Shown piece after piece: positions 7,543 to 17,265 of a DNA stretch of 51,108 nucleotides. Position 1 is the stretch's first letter. Each line of letters opens with the position of its first letter. Under the pieces are notes generated by a model, which was not told the origin of the DNA, made no database searches, and saw only the letters and a program-made list of their open reading frames with translations. The translations under genes and the position numbers were made by a program. Source of the stretch: Dehalococcoidia bacterium (GTDB lineage Bacteria > Chloroflexota > Dehalococcoidia > Lucifugimonadales > Lucifugimonadaceae); NCBI GenBank assembly GCA_002728715.1, contig PBVQ01000019.1, positions 1-51,108 of the forward strand. Direction: 5' to 3'.

Positions 7543-9033
7543 TTACTCAGTGGATCTGACCTCGAGCTCAAAGTTTTCTCCATTTATTGTCACAGTATGG
7601 TTCAAAATATCTTCAGTGGAGGAATTATCATCTTTATATCTAATTCCAAACTCACCGTTACCTTTTAAGTAATCAATTCCTTTTGCTCCACATGTAGCAG
7701 AAATAAATATATTTTCATCAGTAACTTCAAGATTATTATCCTCTAGAATTTTTTTATTATATTCAATTCCAAGATTAGGGTTACTATCATTCAAATCATG
7801 TGGGTCTTCTTGTGTGGGTTCTAATCCTAATTGTTCTGATGCTATTTTTATGATTTCTGGATCTGGTTCAGTTGGAGTTTTACCAAAATACCCTAGAATC
7901 ATTTTCCCATAGTTATCTGAAATTTTTTCCCAGTTACCCTGAATAGTATTAGAGAATGCTTGCTGGAAATAAAATTGAGACACTGGAGTAACGGATGTTC
8001 CATATCCACCTTTTGCAACTACTTCTCTCATGTTTTCTATAACCTTTGTAAATAAATGAAATGAGTTGTTATCTCTCATCATTTGTGTATTAGCTGTGAG
8101 TGCTCCTCCAGGCATAGGGGAAAATGGTATTATTGGATCAACAGTAATTGCCTCCGGAGGAAGAAAATATTTGTCCATTTGTTCAGCAAAAAATTTTTCA
8201 ACTTCTAAAATTTTTTCCTCATTAATATCAAGAGTGTACTCAGTTCCTCTTAGGCTTTGCCACATTGTTAGTATATCAGCCTGTGAAGTTCCTCCACTAA
8301 CTGGTGACATAGCTAAATCAATCATGTCTGCTCCAGCTTCTATGGCTGCCATGTTGCAGGACACACCCATACCCGCAGTGTCATGAGTATGAAATTGAAT
8401 CATTGTATCTTTAGGTAACAATTTTCTAGCAGACTTTATCGATTCATAAACAACAGATGGGGGAGTGGTACCAGAGGCATCCTTAAATGCCAAACTATCA
8501 AATGGAATATCTGCTTTTATTATTTCTTTGATTTTATCGGTGTAAAATTTAGCTGAATGATAATAACTTTCATTTAAACTTGGAGGAAGACCCATTAAGG
8601 CTATAACAATTTGGTGGTTTAACCCTGCATTAGTGATGCATTCTCCTGAATAAGCTAAATTTCTGATATCCATAAGTGCATCAAAATTTCTAATAGTTGT
8701 AATTCCATGCTTTTTAAATAACTTAGCATGCAAATTTACAATATCTCTGGATTGAGATTCAAGACCTACAACATTAACACCTCTAGCTAAAGTTTGTAGA
8801 TTAATTTCATCACCAACAATTTTTCGTGCACTATCCATCATGTCAAAAGCATCTTCTTGGCAATAAAAATATAAACTTTGGAATCTTGCTCCACCCCCAA
8901 TTTCAAAGTTATAATTTCCTGCATCTACAGCAGCTGTTAGGACTGGTAGAAAATCTTCAGTTTTTACTCTAGCTCCGTAACAAGATTGAAATCCGTCTCG
9001 AAATGAGGTATCCATAAATTTAATTTTTTTCAT
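7543..9033 (-). CDS. biotin-dependent carboxyltransferase domain protein (PycB / oxaloacetate decarboxylase alpha-like)
   Basis: This 496-residue protein is an HMGL-like TIM barrel with the carboxyltransferase signature DTSFRDGFQS (8-17). The lysine that is carboxylated in the family lies in AFKDASG (Lys184), and the metal site is FHTHDTAG (His215, His217). A conserved C-terminal part follows (VDPIIPFSPMPGGALTANTQ). In pyruvate carboxylase B and oxaloacetate decarboxylase alpha this domain moves CO2 between carboxybiotin and an oxoacid. No biotinyl domain (AMKM-type site) is present at the C terminus, and no biotin carboxylase gene is in the window, so partners must be encoded elsewhere. The reaction is uncertain. 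Confidence 0.85.
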   Translation of the reverse strand: MKKIKFMDTSFRDGFQSCYGARVKTEDFLPVLTAAVDAGNYNFEIGGGARFQSLYFYCQEDAFDMMDSARKIVGDEINLQTLARGVNVVGLESQSRDIVNLHAKLFKKHGITTIRNFDALMDIRNLAYSGECITNAGLNHQIVIALMGLPPSLNESYYHSAKFYTDKIKEIIKADIPFDSLAFKDASGTTPPSVVYESIKSARKLLPKDTMIQFHTHDTAGMGVSCNMAAIEAGADMIDLAMSPVSGGTSQADILTMWQSLRGTEYTLDINEEKILEVEKFFAEQMDKYFLPPEAITVDPIIPFSPMPGGALTANTQMMRDNNSFHLFTKVIENMREVVAKGGYGTSVTPVSQFYFQQAFSNTIQGNWEKISDNYGKMILGYFGKTPTEPDPEIIKIASEQLGLEPTQEDPHDLNDSNPNLGIEYNKKILEDNNLEVTDENIFISATCGAKGIDYLKGNGEFGIRYKDDNSSTEDILNHTVTINGENFELEVRSTE

Positions 9034-9107
9034 AGTTCACAATTATAAATAATATGTAAATAAATTAGACTGAAATAAAGGACTAAAATTTCCAAATAAT
9101 GTAATTT

Positions 9108-9737
9108 TTACAAAAAAGATTCATCTGAATCGATATATTTCCATAAATATAGGCAGGCAATTGTCTTATACGGTGACCATAATATTTCTAATTTTTTTAG
9201 TTTAGGTATATCTGATTTGTTTTTTACATCAATATTATATATTCGCTTAATTGATTTATTTAAAGCTACATCTCCATATGTAAACATGTCTAGACGATGC
9301 ATATTGAACATCATGTACATACTAGAAGACCATTGACCTAACCCTTTGATTGACGTTAGGAATTTTTCTAACTTAAGATCATCTAGACTATCAAGATGTT
9401 TTTTTATCTCTTTATTATCTATAAAAATTTTAGCAACATTTTTTATATATGAAGCTTTTTGTTTAGAAATCCCAGCTTCACGAAATATATTATTATCTAA
9501 TTTTTTAATATTAGTTGGATTAAATGTAGATATTCTGCTTTGTAGCCTACTAAATATTGTAGATGCAGCTTTATTGGATAGTTGTTGATTGACAATAATT
9601 TTAATAAATTTTGTGAATGGGTCTTCTTTGGGAGGTAGTTTTACAATACCATGCTTTCTTACTAGTTGTTCTAGCTTAGAATCTCTTTTCGATAGATAAT
9701 TAGCACATAGTTTATAATCAATCTCATTTTTACTCAT
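9108..9737 (-). CDS. DNA-3-methyladenine glycosylase II-like (AlkA family, HhH-GPD)
   Basis: This 209-residue base-excision repair glycosylase belongs to the HhH-GPD superfamily. It contains FTKFIKIIVNQQLSNKAAS (about 41-59), a helix-hairpin-helix near SIKGLGQWSSSM (129-140), and the catalytic aspartate in TYGDVALNKSI (probably Asp156). It would excise alkylated purines and leave an abasic site. It lacks the N-terminal domain of E. coli AlkA, as short bacterial homologues usually do. It is divergent from the enolase-superfamily gene at 9837. Confidence 0.88.
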   Translation of the reverse strand: MSKNEIDYKLCANYLSKRDSKLEQLVRKHGIVKLPPKEDPFTKFIKIIVNQQLSNKAASTIFSRLQSRISTFNPTNIKKLDNNIFREAGISKQKASYIKNVAKIFIDNKEIKKHLDSLDDLKLEKFLTSIKGLGQWSSSMYMMFNMHRLDMFTYGDVALNKSIKRIYNIDVKNKSDIPKLKKLEILWSPYKTIACLYLWKYIDSDESFL

Positions 9738-9836
9738 AATTTAATCTAATTTTTAGGTTTTTTGGACATAGATATTTTTTTTTCGAACAAATTTGTTGTA
9801 TATTCATATTATAAACTTGAATAAGGATAAAATAAA

Positions 9837-11111
9837 TTGAAAATTTCAAACATAACCCCCATCGTAACAATGCCGATTGACGGTTTGCCATGTCTTTTTG
9901 TAAAAGTTGAAACAGATGATGGTTATTATGGATTTGGCGAGTGCACGGATTATAGTGTTAATTTACATCTTTTTAATGGCATTAAGTCACTTAGATCTAT
10001 GATTATTGGGATGGATGCAAGTAATATTGAAAATATATGGCAAACCATATTTCATTCTTATGATGATTTAAATGGTCGAGGTTATGTTTCTCACCTTATA
10101 AGTGCTATTGATATTGCCTTATGGGATATCAAAGGAAAAGTATTAAATACTCCCATTTATAATTTATTAGGTGGTGCTGTTAGGGATAGAGTTCCTTTGT
10201 ATACTCATGTTCAAGATTTTAATTCTGACAAAAGAGACAAAAAGTTTTTAGGTGGTGCTGCTAGGGAAGTTCCTTTGCATAATAATGATCAAGATTATAA
10301 TTCTGATCAAGGGCGTTTGGAATCTTTAGCTAAAGCTGCAAAAGAGACAAAAAACGCAGGATATGATGCTATCAAGACTGATCCATTTCCCTCAAGTATT
10401 AATGGTTACTCGGGTCCCTCTGAGGTCGAAAGACTTACACCTAAACTACTTCGTTTATCCCTTGAATGGATGCAAACATTGAGAGAAGCTGTAGGTGATG
10501 ATTATGAGCTGATGGTTGATGCTCATGCGAGATTTGATGTTGCATCTGCTATCGCTGCAGGAAAACAGTTAGAAGATATAAACTTAACATGGTTGGAAGA
10601 ACCAATTCATGTAGAAAATCATAATGCTCTAAGGCAAGTAAAAGAAAATATCAATGTCCCAATTTGTATAGGAGAACGTCATTTCACTAGATGGGATTAT
10701 ACTGAAATTTTTGCAAATCGTTTAGCCGAATATGTTATGCCAGATGTTGCGTGGTGTGGCGGTATATCTGAGTTAAGAAGAATTGCAGCTCAGGCTGAAG
10801 TAAACTACATAAGAATTAGTCCGCACGATGCTTTAGGCCCGGTATCAATTGCAGCTGGATTTCAAGTATGCATGACAACACCAAATTTGTATAGACAAGA
10901 ATGCCTACATACATGGTTTAAGACATTTGAAAAAATAATTAATCCAATGTTTACTATTGAAAATGGAGCTATATTGCCAAACAATTTGCCAGGCTTGGGT
11001 TTAGATCTAAATATTGATGAAGTAAAAAAATATGAAGTTGATCCTGAAAATAACCAATATCTAAATATTACAGATAATGATCAGAATGCAGCAAATCAAT
11101 GGATCAATTGA
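9837..11111 (+). CDS. enolase-superfamily dehydratase, D-galactonate/mannonate dehydratase-like, with internal duplication
   Basis: This 424-residue protein has an N-terminal capping domain and a (beta/alpha)7-beta barrel. Predicted catalytic and metal residues are Lys180-x-Asp182, Asp228 with His230 in VDAHARFD, Glu254 (WLEEP), Glu280 (IGERH), Asp303 and His330 (PHDALGP). The Asp-x-His-x-Arg and PHDxxGP motifs are typical of sugar-acid dehydratases of the GalD/ManD type, which turn aldonates into 2-keto-3-deoxy acids. The sugar is unknown. Residues 111-131 and 138-157 are a tandem repeat that covers the first barrel strand and makes the protein 27 residues longer than it would otherwise be. 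The start is TTG, chosen for the AAGGATA site and the family N terminus. Confidence 0.88.
   Translation: MKISNITPIVTMPIDGLPCLFVKVETDDGYYGFGECTDYSVNLHLFNGIKSLRSMIIGMDASNIENIWQTIFHSYDDLNGRGYVSHLISAIDIALWDIKGKVLNTPIYNLLGGAVRDRVPLYTHVQDFNSDKRDKKFLGGAAREVPLHNNDQDYNSDQGRLESLAKAAKETKNAGYDAIKTDPFPSSINGYSGPSEVERLTPKLLRLSLEWMQTLREAVGDDYELMVDAHARFDVASAIAAGKQLEDINLTWLEEPIHVENHNALRQVKENINVPICIGERHFTRWDYTEIFANRLAEYVMPDVAWCGGISELRRIAAQAEVNYIRISPHDALGPVSIAAGFQVCMTTPNLYRQECLHTWFKTFEKIINPMFTIENGAILPNNLPGLGLDLNIDEVKKYEVDPENNQYLNITDNDQNAANQWIN
10167..10307 (+). repeat. in-frame tandem duplication, period 81 nt
   Basis: Copy A (10167-10229) and copy B (10248-10307) begin with the same 13 bases (TTAGGTGGTGCTG) and both end in AATTCTGA plus one base. 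I count about 8 mismatches in 60 aligned bases plus one 3-nt gap. The 18-nt spacer is AT-rich. The reading frame is kept, giving two LGGA...NSD segments in the protein. Confidence 0.85.
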
Positions 11112-11129
11112 TTTGCTAGGGGGTTTATT

Positions 11130-12320
11130 ATGGAGCAAATAATTATAGGGGTATTAGCATTTACTATAGGTGTGATTGCTTGTTCTGTTTTTTGGAAGTT
11201 AAAGATTGATGTTAAGAATTCGGAAATTAAAAATCTTCTTGAACAAAAAGAACAAATAAATAATAATTCACTAAATTTAAAGGAAACATTTGCGAATATT
11301 GCATCTGATGCTTTGAAAAATAATAATGAGTCTTTTCTAACTTTAGCTAATGAAAAGATGAGTAATTATCAAAATCAGGCAAAATCAGATCTTGAAAAAC
11401 GTCACGTAGAAATACAGAAGTTAATTAATCCTGCTATAGAAACAATTAAAGCTATAGACAACAGAATTGAGAACTTTGATAAAGACAGAATTATTTCTCA
11501 AACTTCTACTCAGCAACAAATGAATCTATTGATTAAGGAAACATCAGATCTTTCAAAGGCCCTTAGAGCTCCTAACTTAAGAGGAGCATGGGGTGAAATG
11601 CAACTACGTAGAGTTGTGGAAATAGCTGGGATGATGAAATTTTGTGATTTTGTTGAACAGAAAGTTTTCTCAGATGACGATTCAAGAATCATTCCTGATT
11701 TAGTAGTAAATATGGCAGGGGGAAAAAATATAGTTGTTGATGCAAAAACTCCAATGGATGCTTATATAAAATCTATCGAGTCTGAAGACCAAAAAATTAG
11801 AGAAAATTATATATTGCAACACATAAAAAATACAAGAGACCATGTGAATTCACTATCATCAAAAAAATATTGGGATCAATTCCCTGATTCTCCAGAATTA
11901 GTAGTTATGTTTATACCAATCGAATCTGTATATATGTCTGTTCTAGATAATGACTCATCTTTACTTGAGTGGGCTAGTAACAAAAATGTCATAATAGCAT
12001 CTCCTTTATCGCTACTCGCATTATTAAAATCTTTTGCTGTTGGTTGGCGTGAAGAATCAATGGCAGAAAATGCAAAACAAATTTCAGATTTAGGTAGAGA
12101 GTTATATGAAAGATTAAGTGTTTTTACTGAACATTTTGGAAACATAGAAACTACTCTTGGAAGAACAGTTGATGCTTTTAATAAAGCAGTAAGTTCATTT
12201 CAATCAAGAGTATTTGTAACTGCAAAAAAATTTAAAGAAATCAATATTATTGATCAGAATGATAACGATCTTGAATTAAAACAAATAGATAAAGTTGCAA
12301 AAAAAATTGAAAAAGACTAA
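11130..12320 (+). CDS. rmuC: DNA recombination protein RmuC homologue
   Basis: This 396-residue protein has an N-terminal membrane anchor (about 3-22), a long coiled-coil stretch (30-140) and the RmuC nuclease-like core: LRGAWGEMQLRRVVEIAGM, VVDAKTPMDAY and the segment VVMFIPIESVYMSVLD. RmuC proteins limit inversions at short repeats in E. coli, and the core is related to restriction-type nucleases. It follows the enolase-superfamily gene by 18 nt with GGGGG before ATG, so the two may share a transcript. Its stop codon touches that of the convergent acs gene with no base between them. Confidence 0.9.
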   Translation: MEQIIIGVLAFTIGVIACSVFWKLKIDVKNSEIKNLLEQKEQINNNSLNLKETFANIASDALKNNNESFLTLANEKMSNYQNQAKSDLEKRHVEIQKLINPAIETIKAIDNRIENFDKDRIISQTSTQQQMNLLIKETSDLSKALRAPNLRGAWGEMQLRRVVEIAGMMKFCDFVEQKVFSDDDSRIIPDLVVNMAGGKNIVVDAKTPMDAYIKSIESEDQKIRENYILQHIKNTRDHVNSLSSKKYWDQFPDSPELVVMFIPIESVYMSVLDNDSSLLEWASNKNVIIASPLSLLALLKSFAVGWREESMAENAKQISDLGRELYERLSVFTEHFGNIETTLGRTVDAFNKAVSSFQSRVFVTAKKFKEINIIDQNDNDLELKQIDKVAKKIEKD

Positions 12321-14297
12321 TTAGGAATTTTTATTATTTATTAGTTGCTCTACAACCTCAGGCTCCGCTAGTGTAGAAGTGTCACCAATAGTATCAATTT
12401 CGTTAGTGGCAATTTTTCTAAGTATCCTTCTCATTATTTTACCTGATCTTGTTTTTGGTAGCGATGGCGCCCAATGAATTACATCAGGTGTAGCTATTGG
12501 GCCAATAACATTTCTTACCTGTCTTTTTAGTTCTTCCATAAGTTCATTTGTATATTCCTCACCCACATTTAGGGTTACGTAAGCATAAATTCCTTGACCC
12601 TTAACATCGTGTGGGAATCCTACGACTGCAGCTTCTGCTACTGAATCATGTAACACCAAGGCGCTTTCAACTTCAGCAGTACCCATTCTGTGTCCTGAAA
12701 CATTAATAACATCGTCTACTCTTCCAGTAACCCAATAATACCCATCTTTATCTCTATTAGCTCCATCTCCAGTGAAGTAGTAACCTTTATACATTTCAAA
12801 ATATGTAGATTCAAATCTAGAATGATCACCATAAACAGTTCTCATTTGTCCTGGCCATGTTTTTTTTATTGCTAGCACTCCAGAAACATCATTTCCATTC
12901 ATTGGCTTGCCGGTTTCTGATTCAAGAATTTCTGGTTCAATTCCAAAAAATGGTAATGTTGCGGATCCAGGTTTTGTTGGAATAGCACCCGGTATTGGAG
13001 TAATGAGAATACCTCCCGTTTCAGTTTGCCACCATGTATCAACAATAGGGCACCGTTCTTTACCTACGTTTTTATAGTACCAGCGCCAGGCTTCAGGATT
13101 GATAGGTTCTCCTACAGAACCCAATAATTTTAGAGAATTCATCTTATATTTGTTTGGATAATCATCTCCAAGCCTAGCTATTGCTCTAATAGCAGTTGGT
13201 GCTGTGTAAAATTGGTTAACATTCCATTTTTCCACTATTTGCCAAAATCTATCAGGCTTTGGGTATGTAGGTATTCCTTCAAACATTAATGTAGTGGCAC
13301 CATTCGCAAGTGGCCCATATATTATATATGAGTGACCAGTAACCCAACCGATATCAGCTGTACAGAAATAAACATCATTTTCTTGGTAATCAAATATATA
13401 TTTGTGAGTTTGCGAAGTATAAATCATATATCCAGCAGTTGAATGTAAGACTCCTTTTGGTTTACCTGTTGATCCAGAAGTATAAAGTATAAATAAAGGA
13501 TCTTCAGAGTCCATTGGCTCAGCATCACATATTTCATTTGAACTATTCATCAAATTATGCCACCAAAAATCTCTATCTAAATTCATAGAACATTTAATTT
13601 CGTTATTCTTAACCCTTTCTACTACAATGCAAGTGTTTACTTTGGAGTCCATCATTTTTTCTGCTAAATCTATTGCTTCATCTGCTACAGACTTCATTTC
13701 TATAGCCTTATCACCACGATATGTTCCATTACATGTTATAAGTATTGAACAGCTCGAATCAGCAATTCTATCTGCTAAAGCCTCAGCAGAAAAACCTCCA
13801 AAAACTATTGAATGTATAGCCCCAATTCTTGCGCAAGCTAGCATAGCAACAGCTAACTCAGGAATCATTGGCATATATATAGATACTCTGTCTCCTTTTT
13901 TTACACCTTTAGACTTTAATACATTTGAAAATTTCGAGACTTCTTTATGAAGTTCATTATATGAAATTACTCTATCTTCTCCAGGTTCATTTCCTTCCCA
14001 AATTATTGCTGTTTTTTCACCCAGTGATTCTAGATGTCTATCTAAACAATTATATGAAATATTTGTTTTTCCCCCTTCAAACCACTTAATATTTATAGGC
14101 CCATTTCTTAAATCAAAGTTATAATTTCTTACTTTACTCCATTTTTTAAACCAGAAGTACTCAGAAGCTTTTTCCTCCCAAAAGCTTTCCGGGTCCTTTA
14201 TTGATTTTTCGTATTCTTTTTTGTATTCTTCAAAGTTTTTAATATATGCACTTTGACTAAAAGAATCATTTGGGTAATAAAATTCCTTATTTGACAT
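12321..14297 (-). CDS. acs: acetyl-CoA synthetase, AMP-forming
   Basis: This 658-residue full-length ANL-family enzyme makes acetyl-CoA from acetate, ATP and CoA through acetyl-AMP. It shows the P-loop-like motif [15 protein letters not shown], the acetate-pocket region [11 protein letters not shown], the hinge segment [17 protein letters not shown] and the C-terminal lysine motif [12 protein letters not shown], whose lysine is the usual acetylation site. Length and motif order match Acs rather than propionyl- or acyl-CoA synthetases, although propionate activity cannot be excluded. Confidence 0.95.
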   Translation of the reverse strand: MSNKEFYYPNDSFSQSAYIKNFEEYKKEYEKSIKDPESFWEEKASEYFWFKKWSKVRNYNFDLRNGPINIKWFEGGKTNISYNCLDRHLESLGEKTAIIWEGNEPGEDRVISYNELHKEVSKFSNVLKSKGVKKGDRVSIYMPMIPELAVAMLACARIGAIHSIVFGGFSAEALADRIADSSCSILITCNGTYRGDKAIEMKSVADEAIDLAEKMMDSKVNTCIVVERVKNNEIKCSMNLDRDFWWHNLMNSSNEICDAEPMDSEDPLFILYTSGSTGKPKGVLHSTAGYMIYTSQTHKYIFDYQENDVYFCTADIGWVTGHSYIIYGPLANGATTLMFEGIPTYPKPDRFWQIVEKWNVNQFYTAPTAIRAIARLGDDYPNKYKMNSLKLLGSVGEPINPEAWRWYYKNVGKERCPIVDTWWQTETGGILITPIPGAIPTKPGSATLPFFGIEPEILESETGKPMNGNDVSGVLAIKKTWPGQMRTVYGDHSRFESTYFEMYKGYYFTGDGANRDKDGYYWVTGRVDDVINVSGHRMGTAEVESALVLHDSVAEAAVVGFPHDVKGQGIYAYVTLNVGEEYTNELMEELKRQVRNVIGPIATPDVIHWAPSLPKTRSGKIMRRILRKIATNEIDTIGDTSTLAEPEVVEQLINNKNS

Positions 14298-14383
14298 TTT
14301 TCACCATGTTACTTCCAAGTTTATTAATGATTTATAACAAATTTAGTTTTATCATAAAATCAACTTATTGAAAACATCGTTAT

Positions 14384-15541
14384 ATGGTAATAAAAAATCG
14401 AGAAAAAAAGTTTGACACAATTGTTATAGGTATAGGAGCTATGGGTAGCTCTACTCTTTATCAACTAGCTAAAAATAATAAATCTGTTCTAGGAATTGAA
14501 CAATCAAATATTCCTAATTATATTGGTTCATCTCATGGCATAAATAGAATTATAAGATTAGCCTACTCTGAGCATCCAGCTTATGTTCCGATGCTCAGAA
14601 GAGCTTATGAACTATGGCAGGATTTAGAAAAAAACTGTAATGAAAAAATACTTTTTAAGACTGGTTCACTGGATATTTCAAAAGAAGATCATTGGGTTTT
14701 TTCTGGGTCATTAAATTCCTGTATAGAACATGAAATTCCACATGAAATTTTAAGTAGTGATGAAATTTCAAAGAGATTTCCTGCCTATAATTTTCCTAAA
14801 AATTATAAAGGTTTATTCCAAAGAGATGGTGGTTTTTTATTGTCAGAAAAAACTATAGAAAATTATACAAAATTAGCTGTTGCTAACAATGCAAAGGTTT
14901 CTTCAAATGAAAAAGTTATTAGGTGGGAAGTTAATAATGGTGAGGTTTCAGTCATAACAAATAAATCTAACTATAAATCAGATTCATTGGTAATTACCGC
15001 AGGTTCATGGATAAATAAATTGATACCTGAGTTATTAGATATTGCTGTTCCAGAAAGACAAGTACTTGGTTGGTTCAAAACCAGTAACGATATCAAATTT
15101 AAGAAAAATTTTCCAGTTTTTTCATGCTCTGTTGACGAAGGAAGATTTTACGGGTTCCCTATTCATAAAATACAAGGTTTTAAAATCGGTAAATATAATC
15201 ATCTAAATGAGATAGCTGATCCTGATAGACAAAACACAACTTTATCTGATCATGACGAGCATGCATTGAGATCCGCAATTATTAAGTATTTTCCAGAAGC
15301 TAACGGGAAACTTTTGGAGTACCAAACCTGTATGTTTACAAATACACCAGATGAAAATTTTATCATAGATAGACATCCTAATTTCCCTCAAGTTTTTTTA
15401 GCTGGTGGATTTTCAGGTCATGGTTTTAAGTTTACAAGCGTAATTGGAGAAATAATTTCCGAAATGGTAATAAATTCTAAATTCCCAAAGGAATTAGAAT
15501 TCTTAAGACTAAGTAGATTTAATTTAACTTCTAAAATTTGA
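14384..15541 (+). CDS. monomeric sarcosine oxidase / N-methyl amino acid oxidase-like FAD enzyme
   Basis: This 385-residue protein of the SoxA/SolA family has an N-terminal FAD motif (VIGIGAMGSSTLYQLA, Gly16-x-Gly18-x2-Gly21). The segment SSHGINRIIRLAYSEHPAYVP is typical of monomeric sarcosine oxidases. The cysteine in YQTCMFTNTPDENFIID is at the position that binds FAD covalently in the family. It would oxidatively demethylate or deaminate a small amine, giving H2O2. The substrate is uncertain. No clear Shine-Dalgarno site precedes the ATG. Its 3' end overlaps the convergent ThDP gene by 18 nt. Confidence 0.88.
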   Translation: MVIKNREKKFDTIVIGIGAMGSSTLYQLAKNNKSVLGIEQSNIPNYIGSSHGINRIIRLAYSEHPAYVPMLRRAYELWQDLEKNCNEKILFKTGSLDISKEDHWVFSGSLNSCIEHEIPHEILSSDEISKRFPAYNFPKNYKGLFQRDGGFLLSEKTIENYTKLAVANNAKVSSNEKVIRWEVNNGEVSVITNKSNYKSDSLVITAGSWINKLIPELLDIAVPERQVLGWFKTSNDIKFKKNFPVFSCSVDEGRFYGFPIHKIQGFKIGKYNHLNEIADPDRQNTTLSDHDEHALRSAIIKYFPEANGKLLEYQTCMFTNTPDENFIIDRHPNFPQVFLAGGFSGHGFKFTSVIGEIISEMVINSKFPKELEFLRLSRFNLTSKI

Positions 15542-17164
15542 TTTCTTATGATAATAATTAGACTTAATATCAATTAGTACTGATTGGCCTTTAGCATTGA
15601 TTTCTTGCGCTTTTATTATTGCAGGTGCTATTTCTTCTGGTGTATTAACTTCAATTCCATATCCACCCATTCCTTCTGTTATTTTTGCGTAATTACCTAT
15701 CATTTCTGAAACACCATATTGTTCTCTAGCAGTTGGGAATCCACCAGGATATGTAGCCATACCACCATTATTTAATAATACAGTAGTTATTGGCAGACCT
15801 AATCTTGTTGCTGATTCGATATCTGTCCCTGACATTCCCCAAGCTCCATCACCCATGTAGTTTAGACAAAATTTATTAGGCTCGGCTAACTTGGCTCCAA
15901 TCATTAATGGGATTCCAAATCCAAGATGAGTTGTTTTACCCCAGCCTATATAGCTATGAGGATTAGTTGCTGTGAAAAATGGAACCATGCAATCTCTTGG
16001 CCCTCCAGCATCGTGGGTTACTATACTATTCTCAAGATCAATATTTTTGTTGATTTCGTTTATGATACGGTATGGATTCATAGGATTTTCGTCTGAATCA
16101 AGTATAGGTTGCCATTCTTTTAACCATTCTTTTTTTTCTTTGGCTATTTCATATCTGACATTGGTTTTTCTACCACTTACTCCAATTGAACTCTTTACCT
16201 CTTCAATAATCATTTGCAATGTTAATTTTGTATCACCAAGAAGTCCTATATCTGAAGGTGTTTCTTTATTTATCTCTTCTGGATTTATAGTATTATGAAT
16301 AATACATTTTTTACCTTCAGGTATACTTCTTGTGTAGTTATTAATTGACAGGCTAGTACCTAAACCTAAAATTACATCTGATTGATTAATCCACTTAAAA
16401 GCCGGGCCTGTAGTAGCACCACTGCCTGCCCCTAAAGATAAAGAGTGCCTTTCATCAAAGGAAGATTTTCCTTCCATTGTTGTAAAGACAGGTATGTCTA
16501 GTAGGTTGGCTAATTCAGCAAGTTCATTTGTTGCTTCAGAAAATAGAACACCTGAACCAGACCAAATCATTGGATATTTAGCAGATAATAATTGTTTTAC
16601 AGTATCTTTAATATCCCCAAGAGAAGGTGCAGATAAAGAAATTTGTGGAGATGAATAATTTGAATGTTCAGTAGGTACTTCCAATTCGCAAACATCTAGT
16701 GTCATTTCAACTACCACTGGTCCTGGATTTCCATTTTTTAAAGCATTAAAAGCTCTTCTCATTACATCTTTTATTTGTGATGGAGTATCTATTGTTTCAA
16801 CCGACTTAACAACAGTCTTCCATGAATCTCTTGCAACGAAATTTGGTCTTACATTTCTTCTTTCTAAAGGGTATCCTCCAGGTAGAATTAATATAGGAAC
16901 ATTATCCCCATATGCCTGAGATATAGCACCGATAGAATTTTCAGCACCTGCTGCAAATTGAACTGCAGCTACACCAAATTTTTTTCTATTTTTTATTCTG
17001 CTATATCCATCAGCAGCCATTATTGCGCCTCTTTCATGTCTAAACATATAAGGGCGTATTCCTTCTTTAGATACAGCTTCTATAATGTTATTACTAGGGA
17101 AACATGTTATCTGTTCAACACCTTCTTCTTTTAATATTTTTGCAACTAATTCATTACCAGTCAT
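15524..17164 (-). CDS. ThDP-dependent enzyme, acetolactate synthase-like
   Basis: This 546-residue protein has the three-domain layout of the ThDP decarboxylase / acetolactate synthase superfamily. The cofactor-activating glutamate is Glu44 (FRHERGA). The ThDP-Mg motif starts with GDG at 438-440 and ends with NN at 465-466. It is not a biosynthetic IlvB by context: no regulatory subunit or ilv genes are near. It more likely acts on a 2-oxoacid from the catabolic genes around it, by decarboxylation or carboligation. The start ATG has GGAGAA about 8 nt upstream, and a perfect 8-bp hairpin lies directly before that site. Confidence 0.85.
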   Translation of the reverse strand: MTGNELVAKILKEEGVEQITCFPSNNIIEAVSKEGIRPYMFRHERGAIMAADGYSRIKNRKKFGVAAVQFAAGAENSIGAISQAYGDNVPILILPGGYPLERRNVRPNFVARDSWKTVVKSVETIDTPSQIKDVMRRAFNALKNGNPGPVVVEMTLDVCELEVPTEHSNYSSPQISLSAPSLGDIKDTVKQLLSAKYPMIWSGSGVLFSEATNELAELANLLDIPVFTTMEGKSSFDERHSLSLGAGSGATTGPAFKWINQSDVILGLGTSLSINNYTRSIPEGKKCIIHNTINPEEINKETPSDIGLLGDTKLTLQMIIEEVKSSIGVSGRKTNVRYEIAKEKKEWLKEWQPILDSDENPMNPYRIINEINKNIDLENSIVTHDAGGPRDCMVPFFTATNPHSYIGWGKTTHLGFGIPLMIGAKLAEPNKFCLNYMGDGAWGMSGTDIESATRLGLPITTVLLNNGGMATYPGGFPTAREQYGVSEMIGNYAKITEGMGGYGIEVNTPEEIAPAIIKAQEINAKGQSVLIDIKSNYYHKKSNFRS

Positions 17165-17180
17165 AGATCAAATTTTCTCC

Positions 17181-17201
17181 AGATTATTTTTCCAATAATC
17201 T
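17181..17201 (-). promoter_or_regulatory. hairpin directly upstream of the ThDP gene ribosome binding site
   Basis: AGATTATT (17181-17188) and AATAATCT (17194-17201) form a perfect 8-bp stem with a 5-nt loop. In the minus-strand transcript it ends just before GGAGAA of the gene starting at 17164. It may be an operator or an RNA 5' hairpin; it has no U tract suited to a terminator. Confidence 0.4.
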
Positions 17202-17265
17202 TAATACATATTTTTTATATTTAATGTTAATATAATTAGATATTTATATCATTAAAGGAATTTTT

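Noticed and set aside
10167-10307. Duplication in the enolase-superfamily gene as an assembly artefact
   Set aside because: The copies differ at several positions and by one codon, so they are not a simple collapsed or repeated read segment.
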